A stretch of DNA of 64,000 nucleotides from Eretmocerus hayati (lineage: Eukaryota > Arthropoda > Insecta > Hymenoptera > Aphelinidae), in the NCBI GenBank assembly GCA_029851415.1, contig CM056742.1, positions 50,012,954 through 50,076,953 on the forward strand, given 5' to 3'. The notes below the pieces were generated by a model. That model was given only the letters and a program-made list of their open reading frames with translations, was not told where the DNA came from and made no database searches. Made by a program: the position numbers and the translations under genes. Positions 12,548-25,716 of this stretch are shown piece after piece (position 1 is the stretch's first letter; the number at the start of each line of letters is the position of its first letter).

Positions 12548-13174
12548 ATTAACATGGAGGCAGTGACGTCGAGCGATGACTACTGCTCAGCGAGTTTTTC
12601 CCAGGGCGATTCCGGTACTCCAACGCCGCCACCGACAACGACAATAAGACCTGGCCACGCGGTACGCTACAGCGACGAGTTCGCCGACCTGGGCACTCGC
12701 AGCCCGTGCGCTCGGCTCAACGGCATAAGCAAGCAGGCCAGCCGGATTACGCAACAACGGCCTTACATACGTGACCGGTCAAAGCAGTTGCAGTGGGGCC
12801 CTGAACACCAGCACCAGACCCCGACCGAGCACCATCAGCAACAGCAGCACAAAACCAGCGGACCTCGGCTGACGTTCTACGAAATCGAGTCGCCGGCGCA
12901 GAGACTGCAGCAGCAAGAACGCGCCGCGGGTAAGGAGGTGCGCTTTGGGCCTGACCCTGGTGTCGTCGGTTACGGTCGCCAGGTACAGCCCCCAAACGGG
13001 GTCCACGGAGCGCTTCCTGGGTACGATCAGTTGCATCCACAACAACCACCACCTCCACCGAGATATCGTCAACCGCCTAGATATCAGCAGCAAGAGCATG
13101 GGTACACCGAGGTGTCTCTGGGCCCACGTTGCGTTAGGCCAGGAGTGGTGCAAGAAACCAGACAACCAATTCAG
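12548..13174 (+). CDS. Coding exon 1 (first seen) of a large Gln/Pro-rich protein
   Basis: The exon starts after an acceptor (TTTGTTTCAG, ending 12547) and ends at the strong donor CAG|GTAGGT (13174/13175). I take ATG 12554 (context AACATGG) as the start because it lies just inside the exon; an in-frame ATG at 12506 lies upstream of the acceptor. The 207 codons are low complexity: a TPTPPPTTT run near residue 17, His/Gln runs near residues 76-96, and QQPPPPPRYRQPPRYQQQ near residues 160-180, with no globular domain. The exon closes in phase 0, matching the exon at 14773. GC content and codon use contrast sharply with the AT-rich surroundings, which supports real coding. From memory only, the N-terminal disordered region of insect SARM1/Ect4 is a candidate identity; I cannot confirm it. 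Confidence 0.8.
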
Positions 13175-14772
13175 GTAGGTAATCTGCACTCGCTATACGA
13201 TGGTACAGGAGTCGAGCGTTTCATGCAGGGGTTGGGTTGCGAACAAGGTTCGCGTAAAATGAGACCTAGCTCTTACAGTAAAAAGAGAATTACGTTCCTC
13301 CACCCTGATGATGCATAGCGATAAACAAAATTTTTGAACTAGGAATTGAAGATTCTCACATGAGAATAGTGGATTCCGTAAAAAAGAGACGTAATACAAA
13401 TAATCAATTCTACTTGCTGGGAGAATGTTCAGGCCGATGAAACCGATCCTGTTTTTCTCAACTTCCTTTTGATTCGGAGCGCGTTCAATTTTCGACGTAG
13501 ACTAGGCATTACGTGGTTGAGATTGCTACTGGAAACGAGGGACGCATCAAGTCGACGCAAAATAAGGCGGAATGTACGTTGGATTCTCTGGAAATCGAGT
13601 GAACGTATCGTCATCATGGGGAATGAATCTGCGTAAGATGAAACTTGCTCCGTGTGAAACGAGGGAGGTATACAAATCGCCCAGCTACGCACCAAAAATC
13701 CGCGTCAAACGAGACTCCTAGATATTGATTAAGACCAGCGCATTTTGAGGTAAAATGGGACGAGTTCTCGTTATCAACATTACTCTAATTTGTGTAAAAT
13801 TGAGCCTTTGCGAGCTTGGTCGAGCGCTCTATAGGATGGGACAACGCGAAATCGCGAAGTGATCGATAGGAGAGATAAGATGGGTCAGGAGGTCCGGTAG
13901 ACTTCAATTCGGAAAAGATAAGTCCCGCGTACGCTCTCGTGCTCTTAAATCGAGCTGTATCGAAGAGCGGCTATACGGCTGTACAAATTGTACCAGCGAG
14001 ATTTTAGATAGAGGCGTCTCAGGATTTGTCGGGTCACCGTTGCACGTGCAGTGGATAATACGCCTAGATTGATTGGCTGAATGAGGTAGTTACGCCTTTC
14101 TGCAGGGCTTTAGTGCAACTGACAACCGATCTAATCACTTCAATACCACGCGCCTAGCACTGTACTTACATGGATGAGTTGGATGAACAACTCTCTCAAG
14201 CCAATCATTTCACGATGAACGCACTTACGCGTGCTCGTCTCCCCTGGACTTTCGAACGATTTCGATTCCCACGCTCTTATCGAAGTAGGATTGTAACAGA
14301 TTTCCTAATCACGGGATGAGAGGTCCAAGCCTGTGACACTTTGGAAACGGACTGCGAATTCCAAAGCATTACTTATCGGCGCAGGACACTGATTTGCACG
14401 TGTCAGCAAATTTTCGGTCTCACAGGAAGAGGAGAGACCGATTCCATCCGTCTAGCGATCCCTCGAAAGCTCAACTTGGGCGTTATCTTGCTCGCGGGCT
14501 CGTTACCCTCGTTATCGCGAGGCTCGCCACGGCCGCTCTGTCGACGTCGACCGCATTTTGATACTCAACGCGTCGCACTCGAGTCCCCTCGCTCGGACCG
14601 TTTTTCATCCCCGCGAAACTGTGATAAGGTCGAGGATAAGATGCATCGGATCGGGGGAGCGTTGCTGGCGTGTAGCCCGCATGCATTCAAACCCACTTGC
14701 CCATTCAACCGAGACGAGGTCGAAATCCTCTCGTGGACGACTCGCTAATTCGGGGCTCTGTTATCTGCGCAG
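13175..14772 (+). other. Intron between the two Gln-rich exons
   Basis: It begins GTAGGT and ends TTATCTGCGCAG, both canonical. The frame upstream runs past the donor for about 48 more codons to a stop at 13316-13318, so intron retention would give a 255-residue product from ATG 12554. The GC-rich 3' third (14340-14740) carries overlapping ORFs on both strands that look like chance in G+C-rich DNA. Confidence 0.7.
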
Positions 14773-15380
14773 GATGATCGGGGCAACGGCAGCAACGTCG
14801 GCTGCAACACCGGTTCCAACGCTCGGCGCGCGTCGCTGCTGCTGGGGGTAGGGGCCAGCGTCGTCGCCGCCACCGCCAGCTCCACGCCGAGCGATCCGCA
14901 GCCACAACTGATGCTCTCCGCCAGTCAGCAGCAGCAGACGGTGCAGCAGCAGCACCAGCAGGCTCATGTTGTCGCGGTTTCAACGTCTCTCGGCCCACGG
15001 ACCCACGGGCAGGAAGCGATGAGGCCAAGGCATGAGCCCGAGGGCCAGCAGCAGCACCAGGCCTTCAGAGGCACGGTGAATGCAATTTTGAGAGCTGGTG
15101 AAATTGTGCAGGGTCGGCCCTGCGAGCGGGCCGCGCTGAGGATCGACAGGTGCGTGCCGAGGATGCCGGTAGCCGTCGCTGCCGAGACCGCCGAGCTCAA
15201 GTACTACGGTGAATTGGGGCCCTCTGCTCCCAACCAGTCCCTGATGAGAGCCGCTCAGCAGCAGCAGCAGCAAAGACAACAGGGCCCCTTGTTCTACCAG
15301 GAGACCAAGTTTGCGTACAGCGTCAACAGGGCGCCGGGATCGGCAGCCCAAGCTAGCGCGGCAGCGGCGTTCTTTGCCAG
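14773..15380 (+). CDS. Coding exon 2 of the Gln/Pro-rich protein
   Basis: The reading frame is open from the acceptor CTGCGCAG|GAT to the donor GCCAG|GTGAGT (15380/15381), giving 202 codons plus two bases (phase 2). It joins exon 1 in phase 0. Content: an Asn/Gly/Ser start, a hydrophobic stretch SLLLGVGASVV near codons 23-34, Gln/His-rich runs (QQQQTVQQQHQQ, then AAQQQQQQRQQ), and a less biased end with KFAYSVNRAPGSAAQ and SAAAAFFAR. The internal ATG at 14911 is not needed as a start. The downstream exon must lie beyond a long intron, since none in phase was recognised before the window end. The family is not recognised with certainty; the SARM1/Ect4 suggestion rests on recollection of the NRAPGSAAQASAAAAFFAR-like segment. 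Confidence 0.82.
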
Positions 15381-18300
15381 GTGAGTTTCGAGCAGCTTTT
15401 TAAATTTCCCGCTCTCAACCGCGTATGCGTACCGCTCCAGCTGATCTGGCTCGACACGGGGCAGCGATCGAGCATTGATGGTGAACTGGTTCAATATTCC
15501 CTGTGCAATTTTGGTTCTGCCCTGACGTATTAGTTCGAATTCTCTGAAAGAATTCGGTAAAATCAGAGCATATGAATACTGGTACATGTGATGTTGCATT
15601 TCTATACGCGGTCTGCTACCACTACTGAGTCGAAAATATTTGAAGCTTAGTCGTGCAACAAGCGAAATTCAGCAAGCAAGATCTTGTATGCAAACGTTCA
15701 CTTCATAACTTCAAAAACTTCCCTCAGAGACTCTTTTTTTGAAGGAAAAATTGCAGAAATGAGCAAAGGTTCCAAATTCAAAATCGTCCAAGTACATGCA
15801 AGAGATCAATTCATACACCATATTTCTCGTGCCCGCTATGCAGCAACAGTAAAAAATATGTTGAATTATTTTCAGCTTGCGTGACATCACGTTCATGAAT
15901 CGTCTCATGTTATTAAAAAATATCATAGTAGGATTGATCGTCTCCATTGTGTTATGCAAATTATGTTATTAGCTCGCTACAAAATGACTTCGATAACTGA
16001 TTGCTATGTCTTTCTAGTTGTATCAAATAACTGAGTCACATGATACACGTATGGGGAGAGTAGTAGAGTATTGAAAATCTTCCCATTATTATTAGCTATT
16101 GTCTTCGTTAGATCCATTGTTTGTCTCGAAGACGAGGAACTCCTTACATGTCTCGTTTCCTGTAGTCCAGTTTGCACCCAATATGTCCATTCATAATTCA
16201 ATTTTTCACTGATGAATCGTAGCTTTTCATAATTTAATTAATGAATTGGATAAAAAGCAAATATCCTTACAAGATTCACATCCAGCACAAGCGATTAATA
16301 CACCACTATTTTTGGCATATCAAAGTCAAGAAGCTTGCTGCATAGATGTGAAAATTGGTTAGCGGTACATACTTAGATGTTTGGAGATGCAAGAGCATTC
16401 AAGTATGAATGATGTCGTGTTTTCGCTAAAAGGGTGGCCAGAAATTCTGAGTCGTGAATAAGGTTCCTCTGAGCCTAAATCTCCATCAGTGCGGGGTAAC
16501 TCACTTTTTCTGGCTCTTATCGCGTGAATTCAGTACGACATGTGTCGCAATCTGTATTAGAGCATCAAGGTTGATTTGAAAGGGTACGGAGGATCAAAAA
16601 GAACACCGAGACCGGGCCAAACAAACATCAAGGAAAAAGGAGCCACAAGGTAGGATGTACATTGTGCCACCCGGCGAAAGCGACTTTCGTCAGTTTTCTG
16701 ACTCGCCCCGGGACCGCGTGGTCTGTAAGCCCGTTAAAATTAATACCCTCGGGCTTATACGTGGTTTTCCGCTTGGTGCTCAAGTACTCCCGAATATTCA
16801 GCTTTTGTTTCAGTGACGTGCCGTAATGACGACAACGTTACCCGTCCTCATGGCGTGGACTTTAATGGCACTTTTTGGGACTAATTTTGCACCCATTCAA
16901 AATTCTTTTCACTCCCTTCGTCCCTTTTAATGAGATATTGAATAGAATCTGAATTGTTTACTCTCGCTGAAGTCTCTGAGAGACTGTCTCTCGCATGAAT
17001 ATTAGATGGAAGATGCGCACAGTTTGTTTTGTTTAATGTAATGGAATACAAATTAGCAAAAAATTTGCAAGAAAAATGATGTCGAGCAAGCGTCCAGGTA
17101 TTCAAATATGTATGATTAATTTTAATTCAACTTTGTATCATTTTTCTTAACGTTACATTTTATGGTTGATGTTGTGAATTATCTTACCATAAACTCTGAC
17201 TTGACGAAAGCTTTCGCTTAAATAGTAGCTGATTGAAGAGTCTGACTAAACTGCTTTCTTTCTACTTGAATCATTGTGTAGGAACTTCCATAGACCTTTA
17301 GGAGTGTCCCATGGAGAAATATGTATATGTACTAAATTTATATTCATATAATCCTAGTGTTATAGAATATTACAATCGTGTTTGATCGAGTATTACAGAA
17401 ATTCATGATGAATATGAGAGCCAGCGTATTTCTTCAAGAGAATGAATTTGCTAGAACATACTTGACCCATTCATGACCGCGAGCTCTGCGGACTTGGAAA
17501 AATGGATTCCTGATAATCATGTTGTTCTGATGAAAGTGGAACAAAAAAGGCGCTAATCGAAATTCTTAGAATTTTGAATCAATAAAATAATTTTATCAGT
17601 TATCAGAGCCGAATCCATTTATCATCGACAGGTAGAACTGACGATGACTCAAGCTAACCATAGCTCTTCTTTCGAGAATTCGATTAAAGGCATCAAACTT
17701 TTTCCTTTTGAAGGAACGTTATCTCGGGACCTCTACTTGGAGTATTTTTTAAGAGAAAGATTATGAAGGAAGAGAATCGAACCGAGATGGGTTTTGATCT
17801 CACAACCCCTTTCATGCTTGGGGCGTGACAGCAGACAGCGTGAAACTCGAAAACTTTGAAGATTGTGTGGGCACGTGAGATATCAACTATCGCTTACAAT
17901 CTCCTGTTTCGTTAGATGTGCTGTATGGTATTTGTCAAATCAAATCACCATAATTCATTGAATTAGAACCATAATTTGTCGGCTAAATTTCATTTCCCGT
18001 CGCTCAAATTTTACCCACGAGCCATTGAATAAAGTCTTTATTGGAGATGGGCAAGAATATCTTTGTAGAGTATCAATTGCGCACAGTGGAAGATTCAATA
18101 TTTGAATTTCCTCGCTGGCCGAGTCGACGGCTTATGAATTGAGAAAGTATGAGTAGATGAAATATAGTTTCGTCACAATTGCTGAATGGTAACAGCCTCG
18201 AATCTTTAAATTGAAATGAAAGGAGAGAAGAAGAGGGAGCAGTGGGGGCATATCAAAGAAGCGATAAAGAATGTAATGATGGGACGCGATGCGCGATTTT

Positions 18301-21080
18301 ATTGCGATCTTATATTGCCTCCTGTTCGGCCAGAGTGCGCTCGGCTGGAATCTTGTCTACTTTTCGTCCGCTCGGCTTGGAGCAGCAGCTCGCTCCTCTG
18401 CTCTCGGCTCTATTACGAGGACGTGTTTTTTCATTTCATTTTCACCGCCTGATCATCTCACGGCTCTCTTTTCTCTTTCCTCTCCTCTTTGACTAACCGT
18501 TATTCAGTGCGAGGTCTTAGTTTTCGCGGAGAACAATTCTGAGCGCATTTTTACGGGCAACAGCTCGCCTCCTATATGCGAGAATGCAATTGAAATTTTG
18601 TAAGCCACTTTGTCTCGCTTCTTGACTCGGCTGAGTTCGTTGACCCTAGTTCACCAAAAAGTAGATTGTGTCCAGTAGAATGATGTCCGAACTAACTATA
18701 GTGCTCAAATTCGATGACACATTCGCCCACATTCGGTCCAAAAAAAAAAAATAAATAAATAAATATGGCTCTTGATTATGATGAATTGTTTGAACTAGAA
18801 TCGCTTAACGATTGGTTCGTGCATGTACACAGGTGCCAGGTTAGAATCCAACGAGTAGAGTCTAGGTCGGGATAATTCGATAGGAGGGATCAGTTTCGCG
18901 CGTCGCTCATACAGGAGCTGAATCTAGTGCTTCCACATTTTTCCGATAGCGCGCTCGGCGTTAGCGAGAGTCATCGGCGGGGGATCGAAGCTCGCTCAAC
19001 AGGTAGGCCTGGGCACTCGATTTGCGTCACGTTATAGCACGCCAGCGAGTCGAGCTCTCGCAGCAGCTCACCCTCTTCATTATATTCATATCATGCAAAT
19101 GTGCTCAGTCGATCCATACGCTCCACATTGACCCCCCTCGCACTTATGCCACATCGCGCTCTCACTCACTCTTTTTTATTCTCCCGCACTTTTCTCTTCC
19201 TCTCTCGCTCATCTGGCGCTTAACAAGAGCCATCCCGGCTTCGGATCTCTGCTATTCGTTCAACTCAATATCCTTTCCTTATCCTCATTATCTCCGTTTT
19301 TCGTCAACTCTCTTGCCCGTAATATCTTCTTCGACACTTCACCCGCGCCCGCGCGACGACACTCTCGAAGGGCGAAGTAACTCGGAAGTAAAGAACAGTC
19401 GCGAGCCACCTCTTTTCTATCTATCGGAGAATAAATTTCGTCGGGCGCGCGATCTTGACATTTTCACCGTCGCTGGATCTGTGGACTCTCACATTAGAAC
19501 TAAGACACCTTTATTAGGCACAAAGAGACGTTGGCTAAGTTGATGACGAATTCCAGTGTCTCCATCTGATTTCCATTCGGTTTGATATGGGACACTTATC
19601 TGCGGTTCCACATCAGAATCATATGCTTTTTTGTCTGATAGTGAGAGCAAAGTAGTTTAGTGTGGACATCATCTGTATATTATCTCGGTCCGTTTGATCT
19701 TACATACTCGATCACTTGGAGATTTTTGGTATTTTACATCAGCTCAACAGATGGGCCTCAACAATGAGCTATTTTAATATATTCATGAAAGAGCCAGTAT
19801 TAATATGAATAATAATGTACTCTCATGATAAGGTGAGTGACATTTTGAGCGAGTTCGAGGTATCTGCTGTGATCTTGCACTCAAAGAGTGATGATCGATG
19901 ACGTGTCTGAGGAAAATCTTGTGCGTAAGATTCTATTCTTCAAAAAGCTATTTCTGAGAGCAAAGAACATTCCAAGTAAGTGAGTATGCATCTAAAGGAA
20001 TTTTACCCGTCTCTCAGAAATGCTCTTGAGAAAACCCATTTTGGCGTGCAGTGAGTCTATGTGAAATGTATTGTCTCATGACACACCAGAGAGCTTTTAA
20101 ATCCAGGACAAATGTATCAATGAGTAAGTATGATTTGATATTTCTAAATCCAATAGGATTTCCTGGGGTGTATGTAGGTAGGGGCTCAAGATATTTATTT
20201 TGGCTATGAAAGTTTGAAGTGGATAGCAAAATTATGTTCGGATACTGATTTGACAATCGAAATCAACGAAAACATGATTTGAATAAAGTCTCCACGTCTC
20301 GTACTCGGTCTCATGAAAATGCATGAATTTGGGCTAAGGAACTCTTCCGCACGAATTCAACCAGAGATAGATAATACAGAAGGATCTATAACGGAGATTC
20401 ACTCAATCAACCTTTTCCCATTCACCCCACTTTCTTATCGTCCCTATAACTTTCACCTTCATCCCACGTGCACTGGCGTATGTGTAAGTGTATTGACGGA
20501 CGTGTTCGAAAAAAAGTGGCGAACGAGGTAAGAACCATGCGCATCTACAACTTCTTAAGTAAAAGATACGGCGAAAAATCTCTGAAATTGTTGAGCCTTG
20601 GTATTTGTTTTTGCGTCGACGCGCGGGCAGTAAGTTGATGCAGTTACTTTCGAAGTAGCGCGAGGAAGCCTCGTACAATAATTTAGTTATGGGGCTACCT
20701 AATGAGAATCTAGAAACTTTACCGCATCATTGCGAGTCGGTAACTTGCATAATTGCTTCGTTCGATAGTGCAGCAAGGGTTTTCCGTACTCTTTCCTGTC
20801 TACCCTCTTTGTTATCCTTTCTACAGAGAAGAGCCTCAAAGCGCCTCCATCACGTTAGTTGGCCTTCCCATCTTTGTATACCAAGTAAACTAGATGATTC
20901 ATTATTAGAATTCCTCGAAGGGTGCAGTAGCCGAGGTCAAGCCACGAAAGTTCAGAAGCGGCCAAGTGGTTCTCAATAGTCTCTCGGAAACACTATCTAA
21001 TCAGCAATGCATTCAACATGGTTTCAAACCTAATGTCACAGCACATGCGACAGTTTCTGGTCAGTCATATTGCACTGTAT
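15381..21080. other. Intron-like DNA with a CT/GC-rich island near 18.3-19.5 kb
   Basis: No coding exon is supported. 18300-19520 is notably GC- and pyrimidine-rich (many CTCGCTC motifs) and contains a 173-codon open frame with a non-ATG start (19022-19543). I read it as composition-driven, possibly an alternative promoter or 5'UTR exon; AACAG|GTAGGC near 19002 could be a donor. A short A-rich/(AAAT)n run lies near 18740-18765. Confidence 0.4.
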
Positions 21081-23047
21081 GTACTCTCTCCGCCCCAATC
21101 AGTGAGAGTTCACTGACGATCAGTGCATGAGCACTGATTTGTGGAAGCGATTTATGCTGATGGATCAGTGCTAATGCACTGATTCGTCAGTGGCGCTCGC
21201 ATATTTTATAATGATGATCTATTCGCAAGATCTTCGACGTGCAACTGATGCAGATGCAGTTCCACATTCTATTTTATTATTGCAAATGTATCTAGTGTAT
21301 AGCAGAGGTCCGTGATAGCTCTGGACCGTTTATAATAGCCATAACCTGACATAACCTCCAATCAGTGGCGCTGATTCAGCGCTGTCCCCATCTACTTTGA
21401 GCTGCTGCTCTTGAGCTCTGGGTCGGCTTTTCTTGTCCTTCATATTTGCTTCAGCATTTTCTCAACAAAGAAAGAGCACAATCCAAACCTTCAAGAAACC
21501 CCAGAACTCAATTTAGAAGAGTGATGGAAAATTGAGTTCCCCAAAGTGCTTATCTAGAAAAATGAGCAAGCTAACATTCTCCAAACTACCACGTAATGGG
21601 CCATGGGTCACCATAAATTTCTGATTCATAAACCAGATTGAATAGAGTTGCAAGCCCCTCACTAATTTGTTGAGAATGAATTCACAAAATGAGCAGTCTT
21701 TTTATTCTCTCTGTGCCTACAGAGGAGATGCTTGCAGTGTTGTTGATAAAGTGTGTGGGCTATATGCAGATGCATATGCAAACAGATTTTGATTTATTCT
21801 GAAAAGGCATGTTTCCTCCAGATATTTGAAGAGAAACGAGTAATAACTCTATACTCTTTTTGTCCTTGTTCCATTCTCAAAATTTGTGAGATCAAGGGAA
21901 TCAATTTTGTGAAAACATCCATATCTTTGATTGTCATATTTTTGCCTTTCGCCATTGCCAGAATGATCTAAAATGGATCATATAGATTCGCCTGCCCATC
22001 CACTTATTTATTTCTCACTTGAAAGAATGAAAGATGAATGAAAACTACACTGTCCCATGATATCAACATCATGCCCACACACCTTGATACTGAGGTCATG
22101 AGCTGCCTCTTTGAAACATGGGTCACAAACTTCTGCTTGCATTTTTCTCATTGAGTTAATCCTACCTCCTAAACAATCCCAGCTAATCGTACTTCTCATA
22201 CAACCTCTCATAATAATATCATGGAATGTCTAACTGATTGTCAACACAGATTTGAGGCAATACTCAGAGATGCAATGTTAAGAAGCTTCCATCTTTTGAC
22301 ATAACTACCTTTGCTTTGACAACTCATGGCAGTAATGAGTAACACTCAGAACACTATACCTTCAAATATCTCAACAAATAGTTTCACAAGATCATCACTT
22401 TTTATCAACAGCACTGCAAGCATCTTCTCTGAGAGAATAAAAAGACTGCTCATTTTGTGAATTCATTCTCAACAAATTAGTGAGAGGCTTGCAACTCTAT
22501 TCAATCTGGTTTATGAATCAGAAATTTATGGTGACCCATGGCCCATTACGTGGTAGTTTGGAGAATGTTAGCTTGCTCATTTTTCTAGATAAGCACTTTG
22601 GGGAACTCAATTTTCCATCACTCTTCTAAATTGAGTTCTGGGGTTTCTTGAAGGTTTGGATTGTGCTCTTTCTTTGTTGAGAAAATGCTGAAGCAAATAT
22701 GAAGGACAAGAAAAGCCGACCCAGAGCTCAAGAGCAGCAGCTCAAAGTAGATGGGGACAGCGCTGAATCAGCGCCACTGATTGGAGGTTATGTCAGGTTA
22801 TGGCTATTATAAACGGTCCAGAGCTATCACGGACCTCTGCTATACACTAGATACATTTGCAATAATAAAATAGAATGTGTCAATTGTGCGTCGAAGATCT
22901 TGCGAATAGATCATCGTTATAGAGTATGCGAGCGCCACTGACGAATCAGTGCATTGGCACTGATCCATCAGCTTAAATCGCTCCCACAAATCAGTGCTCA
23001 TGCACTGATCGTCAGTGAGCTCTCACTGATTGGGGCGGAGAGAGTAC
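21081..23047. mobile_element. Foldback DNA element with ~660-bp inverted arms
   Basis: Termini are GTACTCTCTCCGCCCC at 21081 and its exact complement ending 23047, flanked by TAT at 21078-21080 and 23048-23050 (a 3-bp duplication, weak by itself). The left arm is about 21081-21751, the right arm about 22398-23047, and the loop about 21752-22397. Subterminal repeats of CAGTGCATGAGCACTGA type occur near both ends and are themselves palindromic. The loop holds only short ORFs. It is non-autonomous and the superfamily is unresolved (a 3-bp duplication would fit PIF/Harbinger or CACTA). Confidence 0.88.
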
Positions 23048-23333
23048 TATCATTCTTGATGATGATATCCCATGGAGTACACCCAGGCTCATTCAAGTTC
23101 AACTTCCATGCAAGAAAAAATTAATGTCATTGGCAAGAACTCTTCAATTTCTTAAGTTCTGCACCATTTCTTATATGCTTTGATACAATTTATTACTATT
23201 TGCTCATTTGCAATGATACAATTCAATTTTTCACTCTTGAGAATTCATTAATGTATCGCCCTACTGATAAGGAGAGGGACATGTGTCCGGAACACCAATC
23301 TTGTCCAAATTTTCTTCACGTTTTTGTACTACC

Positions 23334-23488
23334 TAGAATATGGAGAATCCAGAGTAACTCTGTCAAACGGGCCTCTTGTCCAAAGATACAGGCACTATAT
23401 AGATATACTAGTGATGTTGATATTTTTGGCCGTAGCTCTGAACAGAAGGCCCATTTGACGGAGTTACTCTGGATTCTTGATATACTGG
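23334..23488. repeat. Short inverted repeat (MITE or hairpin)
   Basis: The arm at 23345-23374 (GAATCCAGAGTAACTC...) pairs with 23447-23475, and weaker pairing extends outward to about 23334 and 23488. The loop is ~70 bp. It lies 290 bp right of the preceding foldback element. No target duplication is clear. Confidence 0.7.
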
Positions 23489-25716
23489 GTGATACAAAAC
23501 TGTAAAAAAAAATGGGTTAAGATTGATGATCCGGACACCTGGTCCTCCCGTTGTAAGTTTTGTTCAAGAGTAACTGGTTCATAGATATGATCAGACTTTA
23601 TAGAGACACTCATTACTCAACAAATTTCGCCGAGTTACAAGTGCTATTGTTTTTTATGCGTCAAATTGAGACCCTCATGTTGTTTATTCAAAACAAATTT
23701 TTAGTCGCCCACACACTAAGAGAAACATTTTGGTTGTACGGCCTTGCGTTTCGTCGTAAGATCGAAAAGTGGTATAGCTAGGAGAGCAATACCGATTTTT
23801 TTATCGTATCAATCCATCAGATCGGTTTCGCAGTCAGGTATTATTGCCAGAATAAATAAATGTGGCCCATTTATTTCAAATGCTCTGATAATTGATGGAT
23901 TCACAGTCAAATTACGGCTATTTTGCCACAAAAGCTACCAATTTTTTGCACAAAATGGTACCGGTAAGGTGACAAATATAATCGAAAGTTTCTTAGGTTA
24001 TTCGTATGCAATAACAAAATCATTTTCCTGTTGTGACAATCCAGTATTGGTCTGACGGAAATATCACGTACCAATGCAGTCATATTGTACTTACGGCAAT
24101 ATTTTTTTCTCGGTGCAATTACTGACCAAAATTTAATTATACTTCGATTACAGCAAACTTCCCAATTACGTCAAAATCAAGGCCTTCATCCGTAGCCGCA
24201 TGTCTAGCAGAATGATTCGAAAAACTTTTCGTATCAATGAAAACTTGTCAATAGTTGTCAATTTCGTATCAATAGAAACATTGTCAGTTTCACTCATCTT
24301 CTCACGGATTGAGATACGATGAACTTCGATAGTTTTTTGGAAAACGGAATCTTATAATCTTGAAGAATTGAAAGAACGGAAGGGTCATCAGTAAGCTTTT
24401 GCCAGGCGCCAATAAAATGTTTCAATCTGAGGGCAATTTTTATGCCTACTTTCGATTTTCTTTCCGTTTCTGATTCTTCTCCTGATGAGACTCAGTCGTT
24501 TTTTGTTTTTTTTTTTCTGGACCTGGACCCCTGATTTCCGGCAAAAATTTTCTCGATTGACCTTGTTAAGTTGACTTCTTGTTTGCTGCAGTTTTGCGCT
24601 CTGACGAAAATTTTCCATTATTAGATGTTGACCGAGGATGAGGCTGCAATTTTCTATGGGTGACATCCTTCAGTAACTTTTCTGTATCTTTCAGTTCTTT
24701 GATGCTAAGAGGTTAATCTTCATATTAAAAAGTCACATCTGCTGTGGAGTTATTCAGCACCTCTCAAACTCGTCTTGTGAATCTGGGTTTCAAGTTTGCT
24801 TGGGGAGAAGTTTTTTCAAGGTGTTGCAACTCAGATATCTATCAATTTCTGATAGTCTTTTTGATGAATAGTCAGAGTCAAGCCCTTCTTCGTCTATTGC
24901 ACTGATTGCAGTTGTTACATCTCCTCACACGACGAGTGCTTGACTAGTCAGAACTTGTTTTTCATAGCGGTATCCATCTAGTGCGAGTCCTCTTACTGAC
25001 TTTACTCTTCATTTGATTGGTTGAGATTGGTATCAGTCCGTCTCTTGATGGCATAACTTCTTTCAAGGCTATATCGGGGAATTCACAGTCAATATCTCCA
25101 GAGCAAAATATACTAAAATAGTTCTGAGTTCTGAGTTACAAACTTATAATCTGTATTACTGTTTGAATAACGTTTATTGGCTTGATTGACAGGAAGTGTG
25201 GCCAACATCAATTGGTTGTCAAAGATCGATTGCCCTCCGAGAAAAAGCTGAAAGTGCGGATACATGAACAGCCATTCTGTATTTCGGCATGAGGGCGACG
25301 AAGAAGTATCACTCCAACGTCTTTGTCGCACTTATTGCTAATATAGGATCCAACATGGCGCCTCCTTCATGCAGCCGCACCGTGAAGAGTGTTCATGAGA
25401 ATCATTGGGATAGAAGAAAATCTAATTTTTGCGTATGAAATATCTCAAATCATTGGTCTGAATAAGAATATGAACATCAGAATATTTTGGGAATCATCAG
25501 AACATTGAGAACGACTGAGTTCTTGAAATTTTGAGTGAAATTCACCAGCTCTCGGGAACTGTGGATGCTATAACGCAAGATGAATATAAAATTCACCAAT
25601 ATATATCACAATATACTATTTTAATCTCCTGTGAGCAAATGAAAAGCGAAAAACAGTATGCAAATGACTCATTTGCGCACAGACGATCAAGAATATTTTT
25701 TTTCTGTTTCTCAATA
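23489..25716. other. No supported gene; possible decayed coding remnant on the minus strand
   Basis: The minus strand at 24388-24666 has a 92-codon open frame rich in Lys/Arg (KKKNKKRLSLIRRRIRNGKK). 25113-25331 has another, interrupted frame. Neither shows a domain I recognise nor paired splice sites. They may be fragments of a retroelement, but nothing specific supports that. Confidence 0.35.

Noticed and set aside
12747..13189. Minus-strand ORFs of 103 and 136 codons over the Gln-rich exon
   Set aside because: They are shadows of the plus-strand CAG/CCA-rich coding exon; the plus strand has the matching splice sites.
19022..19543. 173-codon plus-strand open frame
   Set aside because: It starts at a non-ATG codon in a CT/GC-rich stretch. 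Its composition (Ser, Leu, Arg, Pro) follows the base bias, and there is no domain, splice pair or signal peptide.
24388..24666. Lys/Arg-rich minus-strand ORF considered as a retroelement nucleocapsid or integrase remnant
   Set aside because: No CCHC knuckle, DDE or HHCC motif is visible and the neighbouring frames are broken. Left as unassigned.
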